Source: Furcasterigmium furcatum (taxonomy: Eukaryota; Ascomycota; Sordariomycetes; Glomerellales; Plectosphaerellaceae). Taken from it: DNA of 64,000 bases. The stretch lies in NCBI GenBank assembly GCA_001599815.1, contig BCIA01000006.1, positions 2,110,961 through 2,174,960 of the forward strand. The letters are read 5' to 3'. The notes below the pieces were generated by a model. That model was not told where the DNA came from, made no database searches, and was given only the letters and a program-made list of their open reading frames with translations. The position numbers were made by a program, and so were the translations under genes. Of the stretch, positions 54,498 to 64,000 are shown piece after piece (the first letter of the stretch is position 1; each line of letters begins with the position of its first letter).

Positions 54498-55762
54498 GCA
54501 CTACTCGTTGATAGGCCTCCTTTCTAGGGACCGGCGCCCGACGCGGCGATCGGGTGAATGGACGTCGATCCTGCTTCCACTAGTGGTAGTCGTAGAAGGG
54601 GCGATAGATCCTAGTAGATGTATTCGATCTCCATGGAAGCTCTTCCGATGAACTCTATTTTTCGAGTTGGCCATCCACCCCAGCTATATAAGTTGGCACC
54701 CCCCGGGGTTCCCGGGAACGTCGAGACTCCCTTTCCCCTCAACGCCCCAACAGTCATTACCGTCTTCCAAGCTCATGGAAGTTATCATTCCTTGATTCCA
54801 CCACCATGACCACCCCGGGGAGCTGCACTGTTGTCAATAACCCCCCAAGCACCGGGGAGCCATGGTGACCTTGGCCAAACGGCCGGGCATCCACCTTCTC
54901 CGAGAGGGCCTCGTCGCGAACAACTGCACTCATTCAACCGCTATGATCAGAGAGCTAGAGCTCTTATTCCTCGTCATCAAGACTGGCTGAGCGAAACAGC
55001 CCGGATCGATTTTGCCCTCTTCGGATGACGCTTGATTCCTTGCGAGCCTCACGCGTACAATCGGCAAAGGTTTCGCGGAGCTGGAGACAGATAACTGTAT
55101 TCAAGGGCAGCTCCGCGCAGAAATATCGACAGAACGACTTGGACTTTGGTTCACAGCACTGGAATCTGCGGTGAGAGAGTTCCTTAGCATGATGATGCGA
55201 TGGCACTGCGATCAGCTTGTTCAGAAGGTTTCGACAAAGGAGACAGATATTGAGAGAAAATGAAGAACAAAAAGGGCCCCATGTATGCACTGGAGACAGG
55301 AGGGGAGGTATACAAGGTAGAAGGAAAGTGCGGAGGTTTTGGTTAGCAACCCGAAAATCCCTAAGATGTTGAAAGAAGCGAGAAATCGAAGAAAACTTGA
55401 AGGACCTTGCTGCTTGACGATGATCATGATGAGTTCAACTTAAATGCTGTGATCAGTCTGGAAGGGGTCCAGCACTCGAGGTACCTAGCGGTGGATCATC
55501 CACCAGTGAGTCCCCTGCCACCTGGGGCGTCAATAGGTGCCGTTCCATGAGCGGGGCTCCAGCAATTTAGCGGCCGGGAGCTCCATTGCGACCAGCTACC
55601 CGTTCAATCCAACAGCAACCTCAAGTGTAACGACCTCGGCGAGCATTTCACCCGTCACTCATTCAGCTTCTGCCATCTCCGTCGTCCGGCCCAATATCCA
55701 GGCGCGTTTTGCCTACCTCACCCGTTACCAGAATCCATGTAACGACAGATTCAATCGCGACC
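54498..55762. other. intergenic region with a promoter-like segment
   Basis: 1.27-kb spacer. TATATAA at about 54685-54691 is followed by overlapping palindromes CCCCGGGG (54701-54708) and GTTCCCGGGAAC (54708-54719), a CT/CA-rich leader and an ATG in good context (CCACCATGAC, 54806) opening a 20-codon frame that ends at a possible GTGACC donor. No convincing downstream exon was found. Confidence 0.45.
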
Positions 55763-56960
55763 ATGCGCTTCAAGACGGAACTCAAGAACATCCGGACATT
55801 CTCAAGTAAGAACCGTCTCATCATCCCGATGAATGCCCTTCTCACAACTGACCGGATCGCCACCCAGAACTGACTGCCGCCCTTAATTCCCTCGAGAAGA
55901 TTGCCTGGGTGCGCCTTGACGATGATACAGCAAGGTTCACCGTGATCCCCGACACGGGGTCCCAGGTCTGGGCGTACGTGCCACGGCGACGACCATTTCC
56001 TCAGGACCTTTTCACTGATCCTCACCAGGTCCCTCTCGATGGACTTCATGTTCGAGAACTATCACCTCCAGTCCGCCGAGGCCAACAACACGATCAACCT
56101 CGAGCTCCCTCTCCAGCCCCTGCAGCGAGCCTTGCGCTCCGCCCTCAACAGCACGTCTGCCTCCCTCCGCCTCACCAAGAAGGACGGCGTCCCCATCCTC
56201 TCCCTGACCATCACCACCACCACCGAACCCTCCGCCGCGCCAGGCCACCCGCGCCACCACCGCGACAGCACCGCCGACACCGACCCCTTCGACGAGGACC
56301 CCGCCTTCGCCGCCGAGCACCTCGAGACCTCCCTCCGCCGCGAGCGCGAGAAGATTATCACCCAGGACATCCCTGTCCGCGTCCTCCATCCCCTGACCGT
56401 CGAGACCATCATGCAGCCCAAAGTCCGCGAGCCTGACGTCCATATCCAGCTCCCGCCCCTGATGCAGCTGAAGGCCATCTCCGACCGCTTCACCAAGCTC
56501 GCCCTCGCCTCCTCGGGCGCGGCCCGCGCCTCCGGTGGCCCCAAGCTCGAGCTCAGCGCCAACATGTTCGGCCAGCTGCGCTTGCGAATCGCCACCGAGG
56601 CCGTCGACATCTCGAGCACCTGGTCCGGCCTGGAAAACCCCCAGCTGGACCCGGACCAGATCCAGGGCCCCATAGAGGAGCACCCCAGCGCGCGGTTCCG
56701 GGACGCAGGCCCCGACAAGTGGGCGACGGTGCGGGTGGACGGGAAGGACTGGAGCAAGGTGCTCAGTGTGGGGAGGCTAGAGGGGCGCGTTATCGCGTGC
56801 TTTGCGGACGACCACGCGCTCATCTTGTATGTGTACGTGCCACAGTACGATGACGCGGGGGCAGATGATTCTGTGGTGACGGTAAGTTGACCTCGATGAT
56901 GGCTGGCACCTGACCCAAAGCTGATGACGGCAGTACTACGTGACATCTTATAGCGTATGA
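55763..56960 (+). CDS. HUS1: DNA damage checkpoint clamp protein Hus1
   Basis: Subunit of the Rad9-Rad1-Hus1 (9-1-1) checkpoint clamp, nucleus. Four exons, 55763-55805, 55868-55973, 56029-56881 and 56934-56960 (introns 62, 55 and 52 nt), give 342 residues. The start MRFKTELKNIRTFSKLTAAL and the C-terminal SYSV-type end after ...VVTYYVT are Hus1-typical. FMFENYHLQSAEANNTINLE and ELPLQPLQRALRSALNSTSA match the PCNA-like fold, and LRLTKKDGVPILSLTI the domain boundary. An acidic/His-rich insert (HRDSTADTDPFDEDP) lies before QDIPVRVLHP. The last exon codes only eight residues but restores the conserved end. Confidence 0.93.
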
Positions 56961-57156
56961 TTTTCGACGGGGGGGTTGGGACGAGGAAGCATGGGCGTTT
57001 GGTATCATGGACTGGTTCCGGAGTTGGCATCTCCATTGTACATAACCGGGCAGAGGGCAATGTGTACACACCCCGGGCAGTACACAGACTTCACGGCGCA
57101 TTTCCAGGCAACTGGAGGCATTTCATATCATTTAAACTCGTGAAAGAGGCGCCTAC

Positions 57157-57921
57157 TTAGTCCCGATCGCGACGGCGCTCCTCATCACGCCCGCGATGGC
57201 CGCCTGGACTCCGACTCCTTCGACGGTGTTCCCGCCTGGGTCTCTCAAGGCTTCCACTACGATCTCCCCCGCCCCTGTGACGTATTGAACGATCCCCATC
57301 TCGCTCGTCGTAGTCACGGTCCCTCCTGTGCTCTCTCTCGCGACTCCTACTCCGTCGCCTCTCATCATCCCTGCGTGGCCTGTGATGCCGTCTTTCCCGA
57401 TCATCGTCTCGTCCCCGGCTCCGACTCCGATGTCGCCTCTTCCTCTCTCTCCTCTCATCATTGTCGTCATCTCGTCTCCTCCGCTCTCTTCTCTCCTTCT
57501 TCTCCCGCCCCGAAGAGATTTGCAGCCCGCCCTTCACCGGCTCCTCCTCCTCCGCAGCAGCAGGCCCGATCTTCCTCGTGGGACCAACGTCCACGGCATT
57601 CGCCCCCGTCGTATTCCTTTGTGCAACCGGGAGTCCCAGCGCGCGTGCGAGGGCATCCTCCTCTGCTTCCTTGACTTGTCGCAGCTCCTCCTTGCGCTCG
57701 CGTTCGCGGCGCTCCTCGGGTGTCTCGTTGCTGTCTGCGTTGGCGTCGTCTTCGCCCTTGGCGTACCAGTTCAGGTCGCGGCCCTTCTGCCAGCGGCCGA
57801 CAGGAGCCTTGAGGCTGTGGCCGAGGTAGTTCTCTCGGTGTGTGGACGTGGCCACGTCGTCCCAGCTGAAGTTGACGCCGCCGCGGGAGCCCGACTTGCG
57901 GACGGTGGAGAGGAGGTCCAT
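57157..57921 (-). CDS. MMTAG2-like protein with an RS-rich tail
   Basis: Homologue of human multiple myeloma tumour-associated protein 2 (kinase phosphorylation domain family), probably nuclear and linked to RNA processing by its tail. Single exon, 254 residues. The N-terminal domain reads SRGGVNFSWDDVATSTHREN, then YLGHSLKAPVGRWQKGRDLN and WYAKG, which is the family's defining block. A glutamate/arginine helix (EERRERERKEELRQVKEAEE) follows, then an RS/RD-rich C-terminus. The start at 57921 gives MDLLSTVRKSGSRGG, the expected beginning; an in-frame extension to 58173 is leader-like. Confidence 0.9.
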   Translation of the reverse strand: MDLLSTVRKSGSRGGVNFSWDDVATSTHRENYLGHSLKAPVGRWQKGRDLNWYAKGEDDANADSNETPEERRERERKEELRQVKEAEEDALARALGLPVAQRNTTGANAVDVGPTRKIGPAAAEEEEPVKGGLQISSGREKKERRERRRRDDDNDERRERKRRHRSRSRGRDDDRERRHHRPRRDDERRRSRSREREHRRDRDYDERDGDRSIRHRGGGDRSGSLERPRREHRRRSRSPGGHRGRDEERRRDRD

Positions 57922-58317
57922 GGCGGACTGGTGCGTTGGGTGGATTAAGTTGCGGTCGTCGTGTAAATATGGCGGGTGTGTATGTGCGATGGGTATACCA
58001 GGCGGTGAGGGTATGCGCCCGTGGTAGGATTGGTTCGTCGTGGAAGTTGAATGGGGGTTGAAGATTTGGAGGTTTGGAAGGCGGGAGGCTGAAGTGACAT
58101 CAATCGGGTGCGCACGGGCCATTCCCGGCTCTTGTGCGCTTTCTTGGCGTTTCTGCAAGGGTTCTAGCGGCACCAGCTCCCCTGTAACGCCTGAATCTGC
58201 CAGGAGGCGCCGAGCTGCAGGGGACTAACCTTCATCCAATCCACCAGCTCTTTGAGCCTCTCCCATCCCAACCTGGACTTCCTCCACAACAACTCCAACC
58301 GCACGCAAACACCCACC
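57922..58317. other. intergenic region (divergent)
   Basis: About 400-bp shared promoter between the MMTAG2-like gene and MED6. No distinct element recognised. Confidence 0.55.
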
Positions 58318-59342
58318 ATGGCCCCCTCGAAAGACCCTCCCCTCGATGAGGTGCAATGGCGCGCGCCGCCCATTGCCCAACACTTCCAGGGCATCCACTC
58401 CAACTCGGTCCTTTTCTACTTCGCCGAGTCGCCCTTCTTCGACCCGCAGTCCAACAATGGCATGTACGCCCGCCAGGCCCAGTTCAACCAGTCCATGGCA
58501 CAGTCCATGTGGACGCGCGAGAGTTTCGAGCATGTCTTGAGCCAGATGCCTAACGGCACGGAGTTTCGCGTCGCCCATGCCCCGGCTGACATGGTCAACG
58601 GCACTGGCGTCTGGGTCATCGTAAAGCAGGAGCGTGAGGGAGGCACTGGCGTGACGCCTATCGCACATTACTTCATTGTCGGAGAGAACGTGTACCAGGC
58701 CCCAGCGTTTGGAGATATCTTGAGCTCCAAGATCGTAAGTGTTTCGGGATCCTTGACGTCCTGGCGAGTCCTCGTGCTGACGCCTCCATGCAGGAGACCA
58801 TCGCCGAATCGATGAGCAAAGTCCTCCCCGCCATTGATAGCGTCCGTAACTGGACGCCCTCCTCAGGCGACGCCTACGAGCAGCCCCCTCCCGCCGAGAT
58901 CACCAGCCGCACACAGACTGCTGCTGCGTCCAAAGAGGCCACCCCGATGCCCGACGGTGCCCCCGCCACTGCCACCACCAAGACAACATCTCCCTTCGCG
59001 CGGAATGACCAGTCTGCCCTGGACAGGCTTGCCGAAGAATCCTTCGCCATCCATATGCGCTACGGCGGCGACTACATCGACGAAAACCCCATCACAGGCC
59101 GCCCCGGCGAGTTTCACCTCTCCTCCACTGGACGCAAGGACCGAGCGCCTGCCGCACCGCCGCCAGCAGCCAAGCCCACTGCGCCAACCCTCAACACAAA
59201 GCTCGCCGAAGAGGTCAAGAAGGAGGGCAAGGCCGACAAGAGCCCAAGGACCCCTGGCGTGCCGAAGCCGAAGAGGAGGAAGAGCAAGATCGGAGGCAAT
59301 AGCGCTGGCACTAGCACCGCGGCGACAACTCCCCAGGGCTGA
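58318..59342 (+). CDS. MED6: Mediator complex subunit 6
   Basis: Head-module subunit of Mediator, RNA polymerase II coactivator, nucleus. Exons 58318-58734 and 58794-59342 flank a 59-nt phase-0 intron, giving 321 residues. The conserved domain spans about residues 1-150: LDEVQWRAPPIAQHFQGIHS, NSVLFYFAESPFFDPQSNN, NGTEFRVAHAP, WVIVKQERE, PIAHYFIVGENVYQAP, then after the splice ETIAESMSKVLPAI. The rest is Ala/Pro/Thr-rich and ends in a lysine-rich segment (KPKRRKSKIGG). Confidence 0.95.
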
Positions 59343-59513
59343 GAAGGCTTCACAAGGCGGCGCAGGGCTGGGACTCGGGGGACGCGGGGGAATTGGAGAG
59401 TCCGTTGGCGTTACATTGCTTTATGATACCCTTTTCTTAATGCTACACCAGGGAAATACGACAGTCTCATGAGCATCGCAACTTCAATCGGCTCACCTCA
59501 CGCGCTGATGACA

Positions 59514-60676
59514 CTAGTTGATGACATATCCTCCATCAACCGACAACGACGCTCCCTGACAGAACGTCGCCTTTGAGCTGCAAAGGAACAAGATCGCATC
59601 GGCAACCTCCTGGGGTGTGCCCATCCGCTTCATCGGGGCCACCAGAACCACAGGGTCGTCCGCCGGCACGTCCTTGGTCATTGGCGTGCTACAAGCTATC
59701 TATCAGCGATGGCCAGCGCAAGAAAACGGGGATGAAGCCTACTCGATGAGACCAGGACAAACACAATTCACTCGGATGTTATGCTCGGAGTACTGCGACA
59801 GTCAGCAACACGTCCGACAACCCACCGGGGAAAGGGGGCTCTCGCATCAATGGCATCGCTCCTCGTCATGCTTAGCACCGCGGCCTTGGAGGCGTTATAC
59901 GCAGCTGTATCATTCATCGTCAGTCACGCAATAAGTGCTCCGCTGTCATGATGGGGTCTTCACCGGCGGAATGGCTCTCACGCGTCTCATGCCTGCTCAC
60001 CAGGCTCAGGTTGCTCGCCACATTCACGATTGCGCCCCTATTCCCGGGGCGCCCGTCGTGCGTTGGCAGCGGTTCCTGGCGCAACATCCTCGCCAGCTCA
60101 GCCCGGGAGCAGAGCCATGTGCCGCGGTAATTTGTCGACGTGACCTCGTCAAAGTCCTCCAGGGCCAGGAGGTGAGATGGCGCCAGGGGGCCGAAGATGC
60201 CTGGCACAGCGTCAGCTTCCCGTGTCTCGAAGGTTTGGTCCGTCGGTGAAGGGGACGGGCATACCTGCGCAGTTGACCGCATAGTCGATCCTCTCCCAGT
60301 CCTTGGTCACGCGCTCCATCGCCGCTTCGATATGGTCGTGGCTCCGCGTGTCCACGGGCAAGATGACGGTTTGTACGTCTGTGCCGGCTTCTCGACACAG
60401 GCGGTTTGTCTCCTCAAGAGGGTCTGCGTCCTTGTCCAACAGGGCGATGCGGCGGCAGCCTTCGCGGGCGAACGAGATGGCGACTTGGCGGCCGATTCCT
60501 AGGCCCGTCAGATCAAATGAGAAAGGAAGCCGACTCCAATAAATGCCCGCCATGGCTCTCTCTTGACATTGCACCACCACCTGTGGTCGACCACCATACT
60601 TAGTATGCATTCGCTTGAGGGTGAACTCACCAGATCCAGCGCCCGTGACGAGCGCTACGCCATTGAAGAGGCTCAT
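59514..60676 (-). CDS. classical short-chain dehydrogenase/reductase (FabG-like)
   Basis: Six exons, 60676-60631, 60498-60265, 60200-59982, 59904-59846, 59792-59743 and 59688-59514, give 260 residues, the normal length for classical SDRs. All active-site motifs are intact: VALVTGAGSGIGRQVA across the first splice, NCAG, IVNVASNLSLV with the catalytic serine, YNASK, then VCPGLIDTPMT and ASLSVDGGYVIN. LLDKDADPLEE after the Rossmann turn, with an acidic residue, suggests NAD(H) rather than NADP(H). Substrate unknown. The fourth intron (59845-59793) begins with GC instead of GT; all other junctions are GT-AG. Confidence 0.88.
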
Positions 60677-61086
60677 GATGTAGAGATGTCAAGTGCCGAG
60701 CAGTGCCCCGGGCTTATTGGAAAAAATAGTGTGGGATGAGGCTTCGTTATGCTTCGATGTGGTCAAGAGTCTGCAACCTCGGAGACTGGAATTACCGAAC
60801 AATGTGCCCGGTTGTCTACTATGGACCTTGAAAGCCGTTGGACTGAGATTAAATATAGTCTGCAGCTGAAAACCAATGTCGTGGATATAGTCCAGGTTGT
60901 TCAGGGGAAGCAGAGAATGGGGAGCGACTATGTCATCGGTGGACTGACATCATCAACTCTCTCCAAATTCTGGGGACCGTCACCCGCACAGAATTTCGGC
61001 CGTGTCACACGAAGCGCAGCACTCCATGATGATCCAATACAATTCTCATTCGCCATGTCGTAGGTATCCTTCTAGTAGCGTATCTA
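60677..61086. other. intergenic region
   Basis: Short spacer between the SDR promoter and the helicase 3' end. No feature seen. Confidence 0.55.
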
Positions 61087-64000
61087 TCATTCCACAACCC
61101 ACCCTTTTCCGGCCACCCTCTTCTGGGTGACCTTCTTCATCGGCAACGGCCATCCTTGGCCGCCCACACCCTCGGCGCGGAGGTATGGCACGACCCAAAC
61201 CTCGCGGGTCGTCGCCGTCGAGCTGAGCTCCTTCACCGGCTTGCCGTATGTAACGAGCGGCGTCCCCTTCGCAAGACCCGCGAGCTGCCCGCCAGTGACA
61301 TCCGTCAAGGCGTGCATCCTCGTCTTTGGCGTCTTGTTGGGGTCAATCCCATGCGCCGCCTTCTGTAGGTACGAGTACACAACGTATTCCGGGCACTCCT
61401 GTGTGCTCATGTGCGCCAGGGGCGACGATGGGTGAATATACACGTACTTGTCCGCGTCCTGACCAATACCGAGCGGGTTCAGCGGGATGTACGGCACGTC
61501 AATCGCGCGCCGGGGCTTGCGCACATCCTCCGGCGGCGTCGGGGACTTGTCCGCCCGAATGGCGACCTGGTCGATGAAGCCCGCGGCGACCATCTGCTTG
61601 AGGTAGGCTACCTGCTTCTCCGACGGCTTGTCCAGCTTGTCTTGGAATCGGAGATTCTTGAACGCCGGCACGTTAGAGCGGAGCAGCTCCGTGATCTGGG
61701 AGCGCAGCTGCTGGATCTCCTTGAGGACCTTGAAGCGCACGTAGTGCTTCTCGCACCATTCCTCGGTAGGATCGTGGGCGTACTCTCCGACGACCTGGAG
61801 GAGCTTGATGGCGTCGGATCTGTCATCTAGGTAGCAGAAATTCTTGTGCGCCGCGTTGAATGCTTTTCTCATGTTGGCCTGGCGATCCTCTGCGATGACG
61901 TCTGCGTTGGTTCGGATGGCTGCGTCGTCGGCGGGGCCCAAGGATGGTATCGCTTGAGTTTCCGGGATGAATATCTCTGCTGCAGACAGGCCAGCCACCA
62001 GAGCGATGGTGTACGGCAGGCAGTCGTGCTGGTGGCCGACCAACAGGATGCGTGCGAAGCGAGGAGACAACGGGAAGATGGACATGGTGGTGCCAATCTT
62101 CGTGACCTGCCCCTCGGCGGAGATGGCAGAAAGATACGTGAGCAGCTTTTCCGCCTTCCGCAGACTTGCCCTGTCGGGAGGTGTGGGGAAGGGAAAGTTG
62201 ACGACGTTCGAGAGGTTCATCGCCTTCAGCTGCAGAACAACGCCGTCGATGGGCATCCGGAGCAGCTCAGGCTCTGAAAACTGCGGCAAGTCTCTCTCGA
62301 ACACCGCAGACGAATAGAGCCGGTAACAGTGGCCGGGGCCGGTACGTCCAGCACGACCAGATCGTTGGTTTGCGCTGGCCTTGCTGATCCATCCAATCTG
62401 ATATGTCTGGACGCCGCTGATGTCGTCGTATTGTCGCTCCTTCGATCGACCGCAGTCAAACACGTATCGGATGCCAGGAATCGTCAAACTCGTCTCAGCG
62501 ACGTTTGTAGCCAGAATCACCGAGCGAGTACCCTCTGGCGCAGGCTCAAAGACCCTCATCTGCTCGCGAGTGGGTAGGAGGGAGTACAAGGGCAAGACAC
62601 GCATCTTCAGCGGCCCTGTGCCCTCCTCCTCGCCCTCAATCTCAAACTCGTTCTCCTCGTCGTCGTCAGACAGGCCGTCAATCGAGGGCTCATCCAGTTC
62701 GGCCGCATCGGCTGCATCGACCTCTCCAAATTCGATGTCCTCGACTTCCATCGGTGCCTCGCTGGCAGAGACTTGAACTTTGGGTCCGTTTCCGGTCTCA
62801 AACCCACCGAAAGCCGCCCTGAGCTTTTTACTCAGTTGGTTGATCTCGTTCTGGCCGGTCAGGAAAACGAGAATGTCGCCAGGTGGAAGCTTTCGGTGTC
62901 CGCGGCTAATCTTGTTAAAAGCCTCTTCCACGTAGTCAGATTGCGTCCGCCTGGTGAAGTGGACAGTAACGGGATGTTGCCGCCCTTCAACCTCCACAAC
63001 GGGCGGAGGTGTCGAAAACAGAGTAGTGTTTCGTGTCATATCTTCCACTCTCAGCGTAGCAGACATGATGATGATCTTCAGGGGTTTCTGGGACCCGTCG
63101 CCTCCGTCACCTGTCCGAACATTGTTGATCCGACTCAGCATGCCAATGAGAATATCGGTGTTGACACTCCTCTCGTGCGCCTCGTCGATGATGATGGCAG
63201 AGTACTTCTTGAGAGAAAAGTCCTGCGCCATCTCACGGAGCAGAACACCATCAGTCATGAACTTGATGGCCGTGTCTGGACTTGTCGTGCCTTCGAACCG
63301 GATCTGGTACGCAACGTGCTTGGAGTGATCGCCCAGCTCCTCGGCAACACGCTTCGACATGCTCACAGCCGCCACTCGACGAGGTTGCGTGACGCCAATC
63401 ATGCCTGGTGTTGGTGACCCTGGCGAGCCGTAGCCCGCTTCGTAAAGAAACTGCGGTACCTGTGTGGTCTTGCCGGAACCGGTCGAACCGCACACAACCA
63501 CGATATCGCTGTTGTGAATCGACTCCATGATCCTCTGTTCTTCGGCAACGACTGGTAGCTTCATCCGGGCCTCCTGAATCTCCGGCGTTCGTGTTACGTC
63601 CACGCTAAAGGCCTTTCGAGCCAAGTTTCTTGTGGGTTGCAGTTCCATCGGTAGAGGATCCTGCTCGGCTTCTCGCGGCGTGAAGTTATCAGGTTTGGGA
63701 ATATCCAGGATTGCAGTCGACGATCCCACCGACTCGTAGCCCAAGGCTTGGTTTCTCTGTGCCTCAGCCCATGCTTTGAAGGCGGAGGGTCTCGATTCTC
63801 CGCCATCGCTCTCGTCGTCATCGTCGTCGCTGTCGTCGTCGCTGTCATCTTCAGCTTCAGCTTCATCGCTATCCTCCTCCGAACCATCCTCATCGGATGG
63901 TGACTCGTCACTGTCTGCGGCGGCAGCATCGGCACCCCCGTCAGAGCTGAAGCCGGACCATTCCTCATCTTCGTTGTACTCCGTTTGAACCGGTTCGGTG
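61087..64000 (-). CDS. ECM16: DEAH-box RNA helicase Dhr1/Ecm16 (DHX37), N-terminus outside the window
   Basis: Nucleolar helicase that acts in 18S rRNA/small subunit assembly by releasing U3 snoRNA. The visible part is about 970 residues and one open frame from 64000 to TGA at 61087. Motif I is CGSTGSGKTTQVPQF, Ia TQPRRVAAVSM, II DEAHERS, III SATL, IV DILVFLTGQNEI, V TNVAETSLTIPGIRYV and VI QRSGRAGRTGPGHC. These are followed by the HA2 domain (EPELLRMPIDGVVLQLKAM) and a C-terminal OB-like part ending GWVVE. The insert EGEEEGTGPLKM between the RecA lobes and the acidic Asp/Ser-rich N-terminal region (about 63790-63960) are typical of Dhr1. Other DEAH helicases (Prp22, Prp43) lack these. Confidence 0.94.
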   Translation of the reverse strand, partial: TEPVQTEYNEDEEWSGFSSDGGADAAAADSDESPSDEDGSEEDSDEAEAEDDSDDDSDDDDDESDGGESRPSAFKAWAEAQRNQALGYESVGSSTAILDIPKPDNFTPREAEQDPLPMELQPTRNLARKAFSVDVTRTPEIQEARMKLPVVAEEQRIMESIHNSDIVVVCGSTGSGKTTQVPQFLYEAGYGSPGSPTPGMIGVTQPRRVAAVSMSKRVAEELGDHSKHVAYQIRFEGTTSPDTAIKFMTDGVLLREMAQDFSLKKYSAIIIDEAHERSVNTDILIGMLSRINNVRTGDGGDGSQKPLKIIIMSATLRVEDMTRNTTLFSTPPPVVEVEGRQHPVTVHFTRRTQSDYVEEAFNKISRGHRKLPPGDILVFLTGQNEINQLSKKLRAAFGGFETGNGPKVQVSASEAPMEVEDIEFGEVDAADAAELDEPSIDGLSDDDEENEFEIEGEEEGTGPLKMRVLPLYSLLPTREQMRVFEPAPEGTRSVILATNVAETSLTIPGIRYVFDCGRSKERQYDDISGVQTYQIGWISKASANQRSGRAGRTGPGHCYRLYSSAVFERDLPQFSEPELLRMPIDGVVLQLKAMNLSNVVNFPFPTPPDRASLRKAEKLLTYLSAISAEGQVTKIGTTMSIFPLSPRFARILLVGHQHDCLPYTIALVAGLSAAEIFIPETQAIPSLGPADDAAIRTNADVIAEDRQANMRKAFNAAHKNFCYLDDRSDAIKLLQVVGEYAHDPTEEWCEKHYVRFKVLKEIQQLRSQITELLRSNVPAFKNLRFQDKLDKPSEKQVAYLKQMVAAGFIDQVAIRADKSPTPPEDVRKPRRAIDVPYIPLNPLGIGQDADKYVYIHPSSPLAHMSTQECPEYVVYSYLQKAAHGIDPNKTPKTRMHALTDVTGGQLAGLAKGTPLVTYGKPVKELSSTATTREVWVVPYLRAEGVGGQGWPLPMKKVTQKRVAGKGWVVE

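Noticed and set aside
1..64000. CRISPR array, insertion sequence or transposon remnants
   Set aside because: No regularly spaced repeats, terminal inverted repeats with transposase, or reverse transcriptase motifs were seen; the genome is fungal.

Overview
The window is nuclear DNA from a filamentous ascomycete (Pezizomycotina), most likely a Sordariomycete. This rests on GC-rich coding sequence, many short introns (about 44-180 nt) with GTAAGT/GTATGT donors and CTAAC/CTGAC branch sites, pyrimidine-rich leaders, and the gene content: a SepA/Bni1-type formin, DUF2264 protein, Egh16-like secreted protein, fungal ASX-domain protein and LOG-type phosphoribohydrolase. The species cannot be named from the sequence alone. 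Exon joins given here were inferred by reading splice signals and checking that phase and protein homology carry through.

Layout. 1-4.3 kb: 3' part of para-aminobenzoate synthase, VPS55, proteasome alpha-6. 5-10.3 kb: a LOG-family enzyme (minus) and a CLPTM1-family ER protein (plus) around a 2.2-kb spacer. 11.5-22.2 kb: a protein with zinc-finger-like C/H pairs and a terminal CaaX box, SEC22, a doubtful small membrane ORF, an F-box protein, an ASX/DEUBAD-domain protein, a secreted aspartic protease and Elongator subunit ELP5. 22.6-24.3 kb: a U2 snRNA gene that appears to carry an mRNA-type intron, followed on the same strand by the tri-snRNP 27K protein gene. 24.4-34 kb: a degenerate SDR protein, phosphoserine aminotransferase, an MFS sugar transporter and a DUF2264 protein. 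35-46 kb: a 1,727-residue formin, a small single-pass protein, a RING protein that may be lipidated, and a polytopic membrane protein. 47.8-54.5 kb: an Egh16-like secreted protein, a metallophosphoesterase and two divergent MFS transporters. 55.7-64 kb: HUS1, an MMTAG2-like RS protein, MED6, an active-looking SDR with a GC-AG intron, and the DHR1/ECM16 (DHX37) DEAH helicase running off the right edge.

Most genes are conserved single-copy housekeeping genes in mixed orientation. I see no secondary-metabolite cluster, transposon, CRISPR array, tRNA or rRNA. RNA-processing genes are prominent (U2, 27K, MMTAG2-like, DHR1), and the sugar transporter/DUF2264 pair may be a small catabolic unit.

The standout is the U2 locus. 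The first 11 nt of U2 are separated from the invariant remainder by 84 bp with a GTACGT donor, a GCTAAC branch site and a CTGCAG acceptor. If it is spliced, the spliceosome must excise an intron from one of its own RNAs.
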